From Micromonosporaceae bacterium (GTDB lineage Bacteria; Actinomycetota; Actinomycetes; Mycobacteriales; Micromonosporaceae), in NCBI GenBank assembly GCA_019689695.1, contig JADGHA010000067.1, positions 1-13,247 on the forward strand: 13,247 bases of DNA. The letters run 5' to 3'. How positions within the stretch are numbered: position 1 is the stretch's first letter; each line of letters opens with the position of its first letter. The notes beneath the pieces were generated by a model. It saw only the letters and a program-made list of their open reading frames with translations. It did no database searches and was not told the DNA's origin. The position numbers and the translations under genes are program-made. This document shows positions 5,782 to 13,242 of this stretch, in pieces.

Positions 5782-6864
5782 ATGCCATCCCCACGCCGCT
5801 CCGCACGACGCGCGTGGGCCGCCGCAGCGGCCCTCGCCGCCGTCACCGCCAGCAGCGCAGTGGCGGTCACCGTCGCCGCCGCACCGTCGCAGGCCGCCAC
5901 CTGCGCCGGCTACGTCGGCCTGACCTTCGATGACGGGCCGACCCCCGGCAACACCCAGAACCTGCTCAACGCGCTGCGGTCGGCCGGCCTGCGCGCGACC
6001 ATGTTCAACGAGGGCCAGAACGCGCAGGCCAACCCGTCCCTGGTACAGGCTGAGGTCAACGCCGGCATGTGGATCGGCAACCACAGTTGGGACCACCCGC
6101 ACATGACCCAGCTCAGCACCGCGCAGATGACCTCCCAGATCCAGCGCACCCAGCAGGTCATCCAGCAGATCACCGGGACCGCGCCGAGGCTGTTCCGGCC
6201 CCCGTACGGCGAGACGAACTCGACGCTCAGGTCGGTGGAGGCGCAGTTCGGGCTGACCGAGATCGTGTGGGACGTGGACTCCCAGGACTGGAACGGCGCC
6301 AGCACCGCCCAGATCGTGCAGGCGGTCGGACGGCTCACCGCCGGCCAGGTCATCCTCATGCACGACTGGCCGGCCAACACCGTCGCCGCCATCCCGCAGA
6401 TCGCGGCGAACCTGGCCAGCCGTAACCTGTGCGCCGGCATGATCTCGCCGGTCACCGGCGGCGGGGGGGCGCGGGCGGGCCCCACGCCGCCACCGGTCAG
6501 CACCCCGCCGACCACGCCGTCCACGAGCGGGCCGCCACCCACCGGCTCGACCTGCCGGGTCACCTCCTCGGTGAACGCCTGGAACAACGGGCTGACCAAC
6601 AACCTCACCATCACCAACACCGGCAGTGCGGCGGTCACCAACTGGCGGCTGACCTTCACGCTCCCCAGTGGACAGAGGATCATCTCGGGCTGGAACGCCA
6701 GCTACAACCCGACCAGCGGCCAGGTGACCGCCACCAACGCGGGGTACAACGCCACCATCGCCCCCGGTGCCTCCACCACCATCGGATACCAGGCGACGCA
6801 TACCGGCAACACGGCCGCGCCGACGAACTTCGCCCTCAACGGGGTGAGCTGCGCGACCGGATGA
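5782..6864 (+). CDS. Secreted CE4 polysaccharide deacetylase with CBM2, probable acetylxylan esterase
   Basis: This 360-residue exported enzyme starts at ATG 5782 behind GAGGAG (5770-5775). Residues 1-39 are a signal peptide (RR, long Ala/Val core, SQAA). The NodB-type CE4 domain covers about 41-222 with all five motifs: TFDDGP (48-53; Asp50 base, Asp51 metal), HSWDH (101-105; both His metal ligands), RPPYG (139-143), WDVDSQDW (163-170) and ILMHD (191-195; His194). A Gly/Pro/Thr/Ser linker (225-257) leads to a CBM2 domain (258-358) bounded by Cys258 and Cys357, with Trp267, Trp288 and Trp304 as candidate sugar-binding residues. CE4 plus CBM2 is the arrangement of streptomycete acetylxylan esterases, so deacetylation of xylan is the best guess; chitin or its oligomers remain possible. 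A run of seven G at 6463-6469 lies in the linker code. Confidence 0.92.
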   Translation: MPSPRRSARRAWAAAAALAAVTASSAVAVTVAAAPSQAATCAGYVGLTFDDGPTPGNTQNLLNALRSAGLRATMFNEGQNAQANPSLVQAEVNAGMWIGNHSWDHPHMTQLSTAQMTSQIQRTQQVIQQITGTAPRLFRPPYGETNSTLRSVEAQFGLTEIVWDVDSQDWNGASTAQIVQAVGRLTAGQVILMHDWPANTVAAIPQIAANLASRNLCAGMISPVTGGGGARAGPTPPPVSTPPTTPSTSGPPPTGSTCRVTSSVNAWNNGLTNNLTITNTGSAAVTNWRLTFTLPSGQRIISGWNASYNPTSGQVTATNAGYNATIAPGASTTIGYQATHTGNTAAPTNFALNGVSCATG

Positions 6865-6870
6865 CCGGCG

Positions 6871-6913
6871 GGCGGACGGGCCGGTGCGCTCCAGGCTGGC
6901 GCACCGGTCCGCC
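6871..6913 (+). terminator. Hairpin terminator after the CE4 gene
   Basis: CGGTGCGC (6882-6889) and GCGCACCG (6899-6906) pair perfectly around a 9-base loop. A further outer stem, GGCGGAC with GTCCGCC, continues after a four-base GGGC bulge, giving 15 base pairs in all. It starts seven bases past the stop codon. No T-run follows. Confidence 0.7.
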
Positions 6914-6971
6914 GCAACGGATCCTCCGCCGCGCCGCCCGGTGCCGCGCCAGGCATCCGAATGCGTCGCTG

Positions 6972-7000
6972 TTGACCCGCGTCGTTCTCCTTGGCAGAGT
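6972..7000 (+). promoter_or_regulatory. Possible promoter of the GH35 gene
   Basis: TTGACC (6972-6977), 17 bases and CAGAGT (6995-7000) form a weak sigma-70-type pair upstream of the GH35 gene. Just after it, TTGGCA and TGCCCAA (about 6991-7020) make an imperfect inverted repeat that might be an operator. Both calls are tentative. Confidence 0.3.
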
Positions 7001-7047
7001 GCGGGAAAGGGCTTGCCCAATCAGTCGGCGGCGCGAGGGAGGATGCC

Positions 7048-9945
7048 ATGGATGCCAAAAGCCTGCTCGCTGCTGCGGCGGCGGCCGTGGTGATGGTCCC
7101 GGTCTCGGCAGGTTCGCCGGACGCTGTCGGCCGGCCCGAGCCGGCCGCCGCGGCCCAACCGGCCGCGCACACCGGCCACACCATCAGCTACGACCGGTAC
7201 TCGCTCATCATTGACGGCCGCCGGGTCTGGCTGTGGTCGGCCGAGTTCCACTACTTCCGGCTGCCCAACCCCGACCTGTGGCGGGACCAGCTGGAGAAGC
7301 TGAAGGCGGTCGGCTTCAACGCGGTCTCGTTCTACTTCAGCTGGGCCTACCACTCGCCCGCCCCCGGGGTGTACGACTTCACCGGGGTGCGCGACATCGA
7401 CCGCCTGCTCGACATCGCCGACGACGTCGGCCTGTACGTGCTGGCCCGGCCCGGCCCCTACATCAACGCCGAGCTCGACTCCGGCGGCTTCCCGGCCTGG
7501 CTGACCACCCAGGCGGGGCGGGCCCGCACCTCGGCCGACGACTACCAGGCCGCCTGGGAGGACTGGTACGACCACGTCAACCACATCATCGCCCGGCACC
7601 AGCTCACCGACGGCAGGGGCCCGGTCGTGCTGTACCAGATCGAGAACGAGTACGACGGCAGCGACGCGGCGTACATGGAGGAGCTGAAGGCGGCCGCCCG
7701 CGCTGACGGCATCACCGTGCCGCTGTTCCACAACGACAAGGGCCGCAACCTGCGGTGGGCGTCGGGGCCCGGCGCGCCCGACCTGTACGGCACGGACACC
7801 TACCCGGCCGGGTTCGACTGCAACCGCACCTCGTTCCCCGGGCTGACCGACTACCGCTTCCTGCGCGCCGGGGTCGGTGACCGGCCGTTCATCTGGGGCG
7901 AGTTCCAAGGTGGAGCGTTCGACCCGTGGGGTGGCCCGGGGTATGAGCGCTGCCGGCAGCTGACCGGTCCGACGTTCGAGCGGATGTTCTACGACAACAA
8001 CATCGAGAACCAGTTCACCGTGCAGAACATCTACATGACGTACGGCGGCACGAACACCGGCTGGCAGGCCGACCCGAACGTCGTCTACACCTCGTACGAC
8101 TACGGCGCGGCCTTCACCGAGCAGCGGGAGCTCACCGAAAAGATACCGGTGCTCAAGCAGCAGGCGTACCTTGTGCACACGGTCGAGGACCTGGCGAAGA
8201 CCGACGACCTCGGCCAGCAGGACGGCACGAACCCCGCGATCCGGGTGTGGGTCAAGCAGAACCCGGACACGCAGGCCAAGTTCTACTTCGTAAGGCACGC
8301 CGGCAACGGCACCGCGGCCACCACGGACTCGACCAGCTTCACCGTCGACGTGCCCGACGGGACGTACACCGTCCCGCAGCAGCCGGGCACCGCGCTGACC
8401 ATCGCCGGCCGGGACTTCAAGATCCTGGCGGCCGGGTACGACCTGGAGCGGCAGCGCCTGGTCTACTCCACATCGGAGATCATGACGCACGCCAACCTCG
8501 GTGACCGGGACGTGGCGCTGCTGCACGGCCGGGCCGGCGAGCCGGGCGAGACGGTGCTGCGCTACGCCAGCGAGCCCCGCGTCCGGGTCCTCGCCGGTGA
8601 CGTGGACACGGTCTGGGACGCGGCCCGGGGCGACCTGCGCCTCAACTACGTCCACCAGGGACTGGCGCGGGTCCGCGTGGACGGCGGCGGCCGTCCGCCG
8701 CTCGAGCTCCTGCTCGCCGACAGCGACACGGCGTCGACGTTCTGGCGGCTGGAGACCAGCCAGGGCCCGGTCCTGGTCCGCGGCGGGTACCTGGTCCGCT
8801 CCGCGGAGCGGCACGGCGCCACTTTGAAGCTGCGGGGCGACACCGACCAGCCGACCGAGCTGGAGGTGTTCGCCGGGCCCGGCGTGCGGCAGATCTTCTG
8901 GAACGGCCACCCGCTGCGCACCACCGTCCCCGGCCCCCGCGACGTCACGCTGCCGCAGCTGACGCACTGGCGGTACACGCGCGACGTGCCCGAGGCTGAT
9001 CCGGCCTTCGACGACAGCTCCTGGGTGGTCGCCGACAAGGCGACGACGAACAACCCGACCCAGCCGGCGACCTTGCCGGTCCTCTACACCGACGACTACG
9101 GCTTCCACTACGGCGACGTCTGGTACCGCGGGCACTTCACCGCCACCGGCGGCGAGACCGGGATCTCGCTGACCGCCGGCACCGGCCGCGCGGGCGTCTG
9201 GGCGGCCTGGGTCAACGGCGTCTACCTCGGCACGGTCACCACCGGCACGGGCAGCGGCGAGCAGAACTCCAGCCGCGACTTCACGTTCCCGGACGGGGTG
9301 CTGAAACCGGGGCAGGACAACGTCATCGCCGTCCTGGTCCGGAACATGGGACACAACGAGGACGGCGGCAAGAACGACGCGCACAAGGCCCCGCGCGGGT
9401 TGCTCGCCGCCACCCTCCGCGGCGCCCAGCCGGCGTTGACCTGGCGGATCCAGGGTGGTTCGCCCGACCCGGTGCGGGGGCCCATGAACAACGGCGGCCT
9501 GCACGGCGAGCGGGTCGGCTACCACCTCAGCGGGTACCCCGACCACGGGTGGGCCGACGTGAGCCTGCCGCACCAGGAGACCGCGCCAGGCATCGCCTGG
9601 TACCGGACCACGGTCACCCTCCACCTTCCGTCCGATCAGGACGTTCCGGTCGGGCTGCGGTTCACCGACGACCCCGCCCGAAAGTACCGCGTGCTGATCT
9701 TCGTCAACGGCTGGAACGTCGGCCAGTACATCAACGAGCTCGGCCCGCAGCGCGTGTTCACCCTGCCCCAGGGCATCCTGCGCCACCGCGGGCAGAACAC
9801 CATTGCACTGGCGGTGTGGTCGTACGACGAGAGCAGCGGCGGGCTCGGTCAGGTGAGCCTGGAGGCCCTCGGCAACTACGCCACCGGCATCCGGGTGGGC
9901 AATGTGGACAGTCCAGGGTACCGGGACGGGTGCCCGCGACGGTAA
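7048..9945 (+). CDS. GH35 beta-galactosidase, multidomain, probably secreted
   Basis: This 965-residue enzyme releases terminal beta-linked galactose. ATG 7048 has AGGGAGGA five bases upstream; the frame is open back to 6991, but that earlier start lacks such a site. Residues 1-40 form an Ala/Val-rich signal-like segment with few positive charges, so export is likely but not certain. The catalytic barrel (about 45-390) holds AEFHYFRLP, ARPGPYINAELDSGGFPAWL and the GH35 signature GPVVLYQIENEY. Glu201 is the expected acid/base, and Glu285 in WGEFQGG the nucleophile. The rest contains beta-rich domains, including two jelly-roll-type segments (about 650-800 and 805-945; YGDVWYRGHF and IAWYRTTV...FVNGWNVGQYI), as in other large bacterial and fungal GH35 enzymes. 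With the CE4-CBM2 protein upstream it suggests attack on galactose-decorated hemicellulose or pectin. A terminator separates the two genes, so they are probably not one transcript. Confidence 0.93.
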   Translation: MDAKSLLAAAAAAVVMVPVSAGSPDAVGRPEPAAAAQPAAHTGHTISYDRYSLIIDGRRVWLWSAEFHYFRLPNPDLWRDQLEKLKAVGFNAVSFYFSWAYHSPAPGVYDFTGVRDIDRLLDIADDVGLYVLARPGPYINAELDSGGFPAWLTTQAGRARTSADDYQAAWEDWYDHVNHIIARHQLTDGRGPVVLYQIENEYDGSDAAYMEELKAAARADGITVPLFHNDKGRNLRWASGPGAPDLYGTDTYPAGFDCNRTSFPGLTDYRFLRAGVGDRPFIWGEFQGGAFDPWGGPGYERCRQLTGPTFERMFYDNNIENQFTVQNIYMTYGGTNTGWQADPNVVYTSYDYGAAFTEQRELTEKIPVLKQQAYLVHTVEDLAKTDDLGQQDGTNPAIRVWVKQNPDTQAKFYFVRHAGNGTAATTDSTSFTVDVPDGTYTVPQQPGTALTIAGRDFKILAAGYDLERQRLVYSTSEIMTHANLGDRDVALLHGRAGEPGETVLRYASEPRVRVLAGDVDTVWDAARGDLRLNYVHQGLARVRVDGGGRPPLELLLADSDTASTFWRLETSQGPVLVRGGYLVRSAERHGATLKLRGDTDQPTELEVFAGPGVRQIFWNGHPLRTTVPGPRDVTLPQLTHWRYTRDVPEADPAFDDSSWVVADKATTNNPTQPATLPVLYTDDYGFHYGDVWYRGHFTATGGETGISLTAGTGRAGVWAAWVNGVYLGTVTTGTGSGEQNSSRDFTFPDGVLKPGQDNVIAVLVRNMGHNEDGGKNDAHKAPRGLLAATLRGAQPALTWRIQGGSPDPVRGPMNNGGLHGERVGYHLSGYPDHGWADVSLPHQETAPGIAWYRTTVTLHLPSDQDVPVGLRFTDDPARKYRVLIFVNGWNVGQYINELGPQRVFTLPQGILRHRGQNTIALAVWSYDESSGGLGQVSLEALGNYATGIRVGNVDSPGYRDGCPRR

Positions 9946-9957
9946 CGATGCAGCGGC

Positions 9958-9963
9958 TAGCAT
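9958..9963 (+). promoter_or_regulatory. Leaderless -10 element of the GNAT gene
   Basis: TAGCAT is followed by seven bases and ATG 9971, with no ribosome binding site. This is the same TANNNT-N7-start layout as at the GH3 and PIG-L genes. It lies just after the GH35 stop (9943-9945), so the GNAT gene likely has its own transcript. Confidence 0.55.
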
Positions 9964-9970
9964 GGCGGGC

Positions 9971-10570
9971 ATGACGAGGATCTCCGTCGTGCCCGCCAAC
10001 GAGGCGAGCTGGGCCGACCTGCGGGCGATCTTCGGTACCCGTGGACCGGCATCCAGCTGCCAGTGCCAGCGCTACAAGCTGCGGCCGCGGGAGTCTTTCG
10101 CCTCCTTTCCCGCGAAGGAACGCGCCGACCGGCTGCGCGAGCAGACCGACTGCGGCCATCCGGAGTCGGGCACGACCAGCGGCCTCGTCGCGTACCTCGA
10201 CGGCGAGCCCGTCGGCTGGTGCGCGGTCGAGCCGCGCCCGGCGTACACCGGGCTCGTGCGCAACAACCGGGTCCCGTGGGAGGGCCGCGCGGAGGACAAG
10301 ACCGACGGCGGCGTCTGGGCGGTAACCTGCTTCCTCACCCGCGCCGGCTTCCGCAAGCGCGGGGTCGGCCGGGCGCTGGCGCGCGCCGCCGTGGACTTCG
10401 CCCGCGAGCGTGGCGCCCGCGCCATCGAAGGCTACCCGATCACCACCAAGAACGTGATCTCCGAGGAGCTCCACGTCGGCACCGTGGCCATGTTCGCCGG
10501 TGCCGGTTTTACCGAGGTCAGCCGCCCCACGCTGCGGCGTGCCGTGATGCGGATCGACTTCTCCGGCTAG
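9971..10570 (+). CDS. GNAT-family N-acetyltransferase with N-terminal CxC
   Basis: This 199-residue cytoplasmic protein is probably an acetyl-CoA-dependent N-acetyltransferase. The acetyl-CoA loop RKRGVGRAL is at 128-136, preceded by the beta strand VWAVTCFLT and followed by helix ARAAVDFARERGARAIEGYP. The C-terminal part FAGAGFTEVSR is also typical. The N-terminal region holds FGTRGPASSCQCQRYKL with Cys30 and Cys32, a pattern I associate with an actinobacterial GNAT subfamily of unknown substrate; a metal or redox role for these cysteines is speculation. ATG 9971 is chosen because of the TAGCAT box seven bases upstream. ATG 9962 and the further in-frame start at 9902, which would overlap the GH35 gene, are less likely. 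It is convergent with the phosphoesterase gene, and the two overlap by four bases. Confidence 0.88.
   Translation: MTRISVVPANEASWADLRAIFGTRGPASSCQCQRYKLRPRESFASFPAKERADRLREQTDCGHPESGTTSGLVAYLDGEPVGWCAVEPRPAYTGLVRNNRVPWEGRAEDKTDGGVWAVTCFLTRAGFRKRGVGRALARAAVDFARERGARAIEGYPITTKNVISEELHVGTVAMFAGAGFTEVSRPTLRRAVMRIDFSG
10567..10570. other. CTAG palindrome serving as stop codon on both strands
   Basis: The plus-strand GNAT gene stops with TAG at 10568-10570 and the minus-strand phosphoesterase gene stops with TAG at 10569-10567. Both lie inside the palindrome CTAG, so the convergent genes overlap tail to tail by four bases with no room for a conventional terminator between them. Confidence 0.9.
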
Positions 10571-12126
10571 GACCCCGGTCCCTCCCGGGTGAAGTCGTCG
10601 ATCACCTCGGCGATGCCCTGCTCGACCGGCGAGCCGGCGGTGAGCATGCTGGCCTCCGCCGCCTGGTGGAACGCCGGGTCGGGGACGAACGCGGGCACGC
10701 CGAACGCTGCTGCCGCCCGGGGGCGCCGCGCCGTCCGCACCGCACCGGCGAGCTCGACGAGGCTCGCCTGCAGGTCGTTCAGGACGCGCGTCCCCGTGGC
10801 GGCCGGACGGGACGGCACGGGCTCGGCCGCCACCGTCGGCAGGTCGGTCCGCGGCCGCGGTAGCAGCGGCAGGTGGTCGAGCAGGTCCTCGGCGGCCGCG
10901 TCGCGCCGGGTCAGCGGCTTCGACCCGGGCAGGAACTGCCGCCGCACCGTGGCCGGGATGGTCGCGTGCTCGTAGAACGTCTCGTCCACGGTCCCGGCCG
11001 GGATCAGCGGGGAGATGGCCACCGCCGGCACCCGGACGCCGGTGATCGAGAAGTTGAACCCGGTCTTCGCGTCCACGATGCCGTCCGGCGGCACGACCGA
11101 TTTGGGTGGCACGTGGTCGAAGAAGCCGCCGTGCTCGTCGTACGTGACGAGGAACAGCGTCTTCGCGAAGAGCCGGGGTCGCGCCACCAGAGCGTTGTGG
11201 ATCTGCGCGATCAGTGCCTCGCCGGCGACGAAGCTGTCGCCCCTGACGGTGTTGTTGCCCGGGTGCTGGCTGTTGCCGTCGCCCGGGCCGAACCCGTGGT
11301 TCGGCTCCACGAACGCGTACGCCGGCAGGGTCTCCTCGGCGATGTCGCGCAGGAGCCGGTCCATGCCGTGGAAGTGGTCGGTGGCGCCCAACCAGAGCTT
11401 CGGGTACACCCAGACCTGTGCCACTCCATCGTGGTAGATGCCCCACCGGCCGGTGCCGAGGCGTTCGAAGATCGTCTCGTCGGTGTAGTAGCCCACCTCG
11501 ATGTTGGTGGTCCCGTGTGAGGTGGCGGCGTGTGCGAACTGTCGGTTCGGCCAGGTCTCGCCGGGCACCGACGCGTGCCAGTTCACCAGGACGGCGTACT
11601 GCTTGGCGAGCGTGCCGAGGACCGGAATCAGCGACTCCGGGAAGCACCTCATGATCTCGTCGGCCTTGTTCAGGATCGGCGCCGGGCGGCGGAGCAGCCG
11701 GTTCCACAGTGCCTTGATCCTGCCGATGACCGCGTCATAGAGCCGCTCCCACCAGGTCAGGGGGCGCATCGTGCCGGACTGGATCTTGTGCTGGTACGAG
11801 GCGATGAAGCCACTCATGGTCGGCGTGCCCTGGCCGGGTGTGCCCGGCCGGCCGTACATCTGCAGCATCACGGCCTGATGGGAGTGGTCCGGATCGGTCC
11901 GCAGGACGGCCGACGCGCTCGCGGTCGCCGCGACCCGGCGACCGTCTGGACGGGACGGATCCACCGGACAGGACGGCGTCGGCTCAATGCGGTCGAGATT
12001 CGGGTAGTTCGGCGCATCGTGCTGCAGGAAGCCCAGCAGATGGTCGAACGAGCGGTTCTCCATCATCAGTACGATGATGTGCTCGATCCGGTCCCGGTCC
12101 AGGCCGGGCTCGGCTTGGTCGGCCAT
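10567..12126 (-). CDS. Phosphoesterase of the phospholipase C / AcpA superfamily, no signal peptide
   Basis: This 519-residue protein has the superfamily start HIIVLMMENRSFDHLLG (residues 16-32, metal/phosphate motif ENRSFDH at 23-29), TSHGTTN (202-208), EPNHGFG (274-280), TYDEHGGFFDHV (328-339), RVPAVAISPLI (365-375) and YEHATIPATV (385-394). Relatives hydrolyse phospholipid headgroups or phosphomonoesters; substrate cannot be fixed here. ATG 12126 has a strong GGAGGTGA (12131-12138) four bases away. Most bacterial phospholipases C carry a Tat signal, but this one begins MADQAEPGLDRDRIE, with no export signal. A Trp/Leu/Arg-rich stretch at 123-150 (LTWWERLYDAV, IKALWNRLLRR) looks amphipathic and might touch membranes. 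The C-terminal 100 residues are Ala/Arg/Pro-rich and less conserved-looking. It diverges from the NmrA-like gene and shares its stop tetranucleotide with the GNAT gene. Confidence 0.9.
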   Translation of the reverse strand: MADQAEPGLDRDRIEHIIVLMMENRSFDHLLGFLQHDAPNYPNLDRIEPTPSCPVDPSRPDGRRVAATASASAVLRTDPDHSHQAVMLQMYGRPGTPGQGTPTMSGFIASYQHKIQSGTMRPLTWWERLYDAVIGRIKALWNRLLRRPAPILNKADEIMRCFPESLIPVLGTLAKQYAVLVNWHASVPGETWPNRQFAHAATSHGTTNIEVGYYTDETIFERLGTGRWGIYHDGVAQVWVYPKLWLGATDHFHGMDRLLRDIAEETLPAYAFVEPNHGFGPGDGNSQHPGNNTVRGDSFVAGEALIAQIHNALVARPRLFAKTLFLVTYDEHGGFFDHVPPKSVVPPDGIVDAKTGFNFSITGVRVPAVAISPLIPAGTVDETFYEHATIPATVRRQFLPGSKPLTRRDAAAEDLLDHLPLLPRPRTDLPTVAAEPVPSRPAATGTRVLNDLQASLVELAGAVRTARRPRAAAAFGVPAFVPDPAFHQAAEASMLTAGSPVEQGIAEVIDDFTREGPGS

Positions 12127-12150
12127 GACGTCACCTCCGCCGAAACGCCC

Positions 12151-12156
12151 ATTATC
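12151..12156 (-). promoter_or_regulatory. -10 element of the phosphoesterase gene
   Basis: On the minus strand GATAAT matches TATAAT in five of six positions. It lies 24 bases upstream of ATG 12126, leaving a short leader that contains GGAGGTGA. No good -35 box is visible at 17-18 bases. The rest of the divergent gap, 12157-12409, holds no gene I can support and no second clear promoter; TATCGT at 12372-12377 is a weak candidate for the plus-strand gene. Confidence 0.45.
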
Positions 12157-12409
12157 CGTCCGCGCGCCAGCGTTCTGGAATGGCCGTGAGCGCGGTGTCG
12201 GAACAGCGACAAGCCGGTACCCGTAGCCGGGCACGAATGTCCGAACAGGACTGGCCGACGACGACCTGGCCGCGTCACAACGGTCCGGCCGCACCATCGC
12301 ACGGGTGCGAGGCCGCGTGACGGTGATCTCAGTGCGGGTGGCCGGACGGGGACGCCTTGCGTGCCCGGGGATATCGTCCTCATGACCAAGGAAGCACGGG
12401 GAGGTCACC

Positions 12410-13150
12410 ATGCGGGTCGCAGTCGCCGGCGCCACCGGGAACATCGGCAAGCTCACCGTCGCCGCGCTCGAACGGGACGGACACGAGGTCGTACGCATCA
12501 GCCGTTCGCTCGGCATCGACCTGACCAAGGGTGACGGGCTCGAGGAAGCGCTGGTCGGCGTCGAGGCGGTCATCGACGTCACCAACTGCCCGGCCACAGA
12601 GCGGGACGAGGCGGTGGCCTACTTCTCCGCCACCACCCGGAACCTGCTCGCCGCGGAGGAGCGGGCCGGTGTCGGTCATCACGTCCTGCTCTCGATCGTC
12701 GGGATCGACCGGGTCGAGGGCAACGCGCACTACGCCGGCAAGCGGGAGCAGGAGCGCCTGGTCGCCGCCGGACCGGTGCCCTGGACCATCGTCCCGGCGA
12801 CACAGTTCCACGACTTCGCCGCCATGGTGACGAGCTGGACCGAGCGGGACGGGGTGGCGACCATCGCGCCGCTGCTCGTCCAGCCGATCGCGCCGGCGGA
12901 TGTGGCCGACATCCTCGCCGAGATCGCCACCGGCCAGCCGCAGGGGCGGTACGTCGACGTCGCCGGACCGGAGACCCAGGACCTGGTGGACATGGCCCGG
13001 CGCACGAACCAGGCGCGCGGTCGCGCGGTGCGGCTCGTGCCGACCTGGGACGGCCTGTTCGGCCTGGCCATGGCGGGTAACGTCCTGCTTCCCGGGGAGA
13101 ACGCCCGCATCGCGCCCACGACGTTCGAGCAATGGCTGGCAGCGCAGTAG
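12410..13150 (+). CDS. NmrA-like NAD(P)-binding protein / atypical SDR
   Basis: This 246-residue cytoplasmic protein has an N-terminal Rossmann fold with GATGNIG (7-13), the NAD(P)-binding motif of NmrA/HSCARG-like and atypical short-chain dehydrogenases. Further typical pieces are the VIDVTN strand, HHVLLSIVGIDRV, YAGKREQERLV (a Tyr-x-x-x-Lys-like element) and WTIVPATQFHDF, followed by an APADVADILAEI helix. Members either reduce or isomerise small molecules or sense the NADP redox state; quinone-reductase-like roles are common but cannot be fixed here. ATG 12410 follows GGGGAGGT (12399-12406). An ATG at 12382 is out of frame and without a binding site. It is divergent from the phosphoesterase gene across a 283-base gap. 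Confidence 0.88.
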   Translation: MRVAVAGATGNIGKLTVAALERDGHEVVRISRSLGIDLTKGDGLEEALVGVEAVIDVTNCPATERDEAVAYFSATTRNLLAAEERAGVGHHVLLSIVGIDRVEGNAHYAGKREQERLVAAGPVPWTIVPATQFHDFAAMVTSWTERDGVATIAPLLVQPIAPADVADILAEIATGQPQGRYVDVAGPETQDLVDMARRTNQARGRAVRLVPTWDGLFGLAMAGNVLLPGENARIAPTTFEQWLAAQ

Positions 13151-13174
13151 CCGCAGGCATCGCCGCATCGAGAT

Positions 13175-13206
13175 AGTTGATAGCTCCGACTAACTCAGAC
13201 TATCAT
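13175..13206 (+). promoter_or_regulatory. Strong promoter with overlapping dyad operator before the last gene
   Basis: TTGATA (13177-13182), 18 bases and TATCAT (13201-13206) each match the sigma-70 consensus in five of six positions, the best promoter in the window. TGATAG (13178-13183) and CTATCA (13200-13205) form an inverted repeat lying on the two boxes. A second dyad, AGTT (13175-13178) with AACT (13192-13195), is centred between them. A repressor bound here would block RNA polymerase directly, which fits a regulator gene or a tightly controlled gene downstream. Confidence 0.6.
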
Positions 13207-13242
13207 CGACCTCGATGTAACCCGCGCTGCGGAGGTGGGGCC

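Noticed and set aside
7021..9999. Very long minus-strand open frame opposite the GH35 gene
   Set aside because: Shadow of the GC-rich plus-strand gene: Val/Arg/Gly-rich translation without domains, while the plus strand has full GH35 motifs.
9758..11707. Long minus-strand open frame across the GNAT and phosphoesterase genes
   Set aside because: Arg/Pro/Gly-rich shadow that runs antisense to the GNAT gene and out of frame with the phosphoesterase motifs.
12382..12409. ATG at 12382 as a start or leader peptide before the NmrA-like gene
   Set aside because: Out of frame with the gene and lacking a binding site; ATG 12410 has GGGGAGGT.
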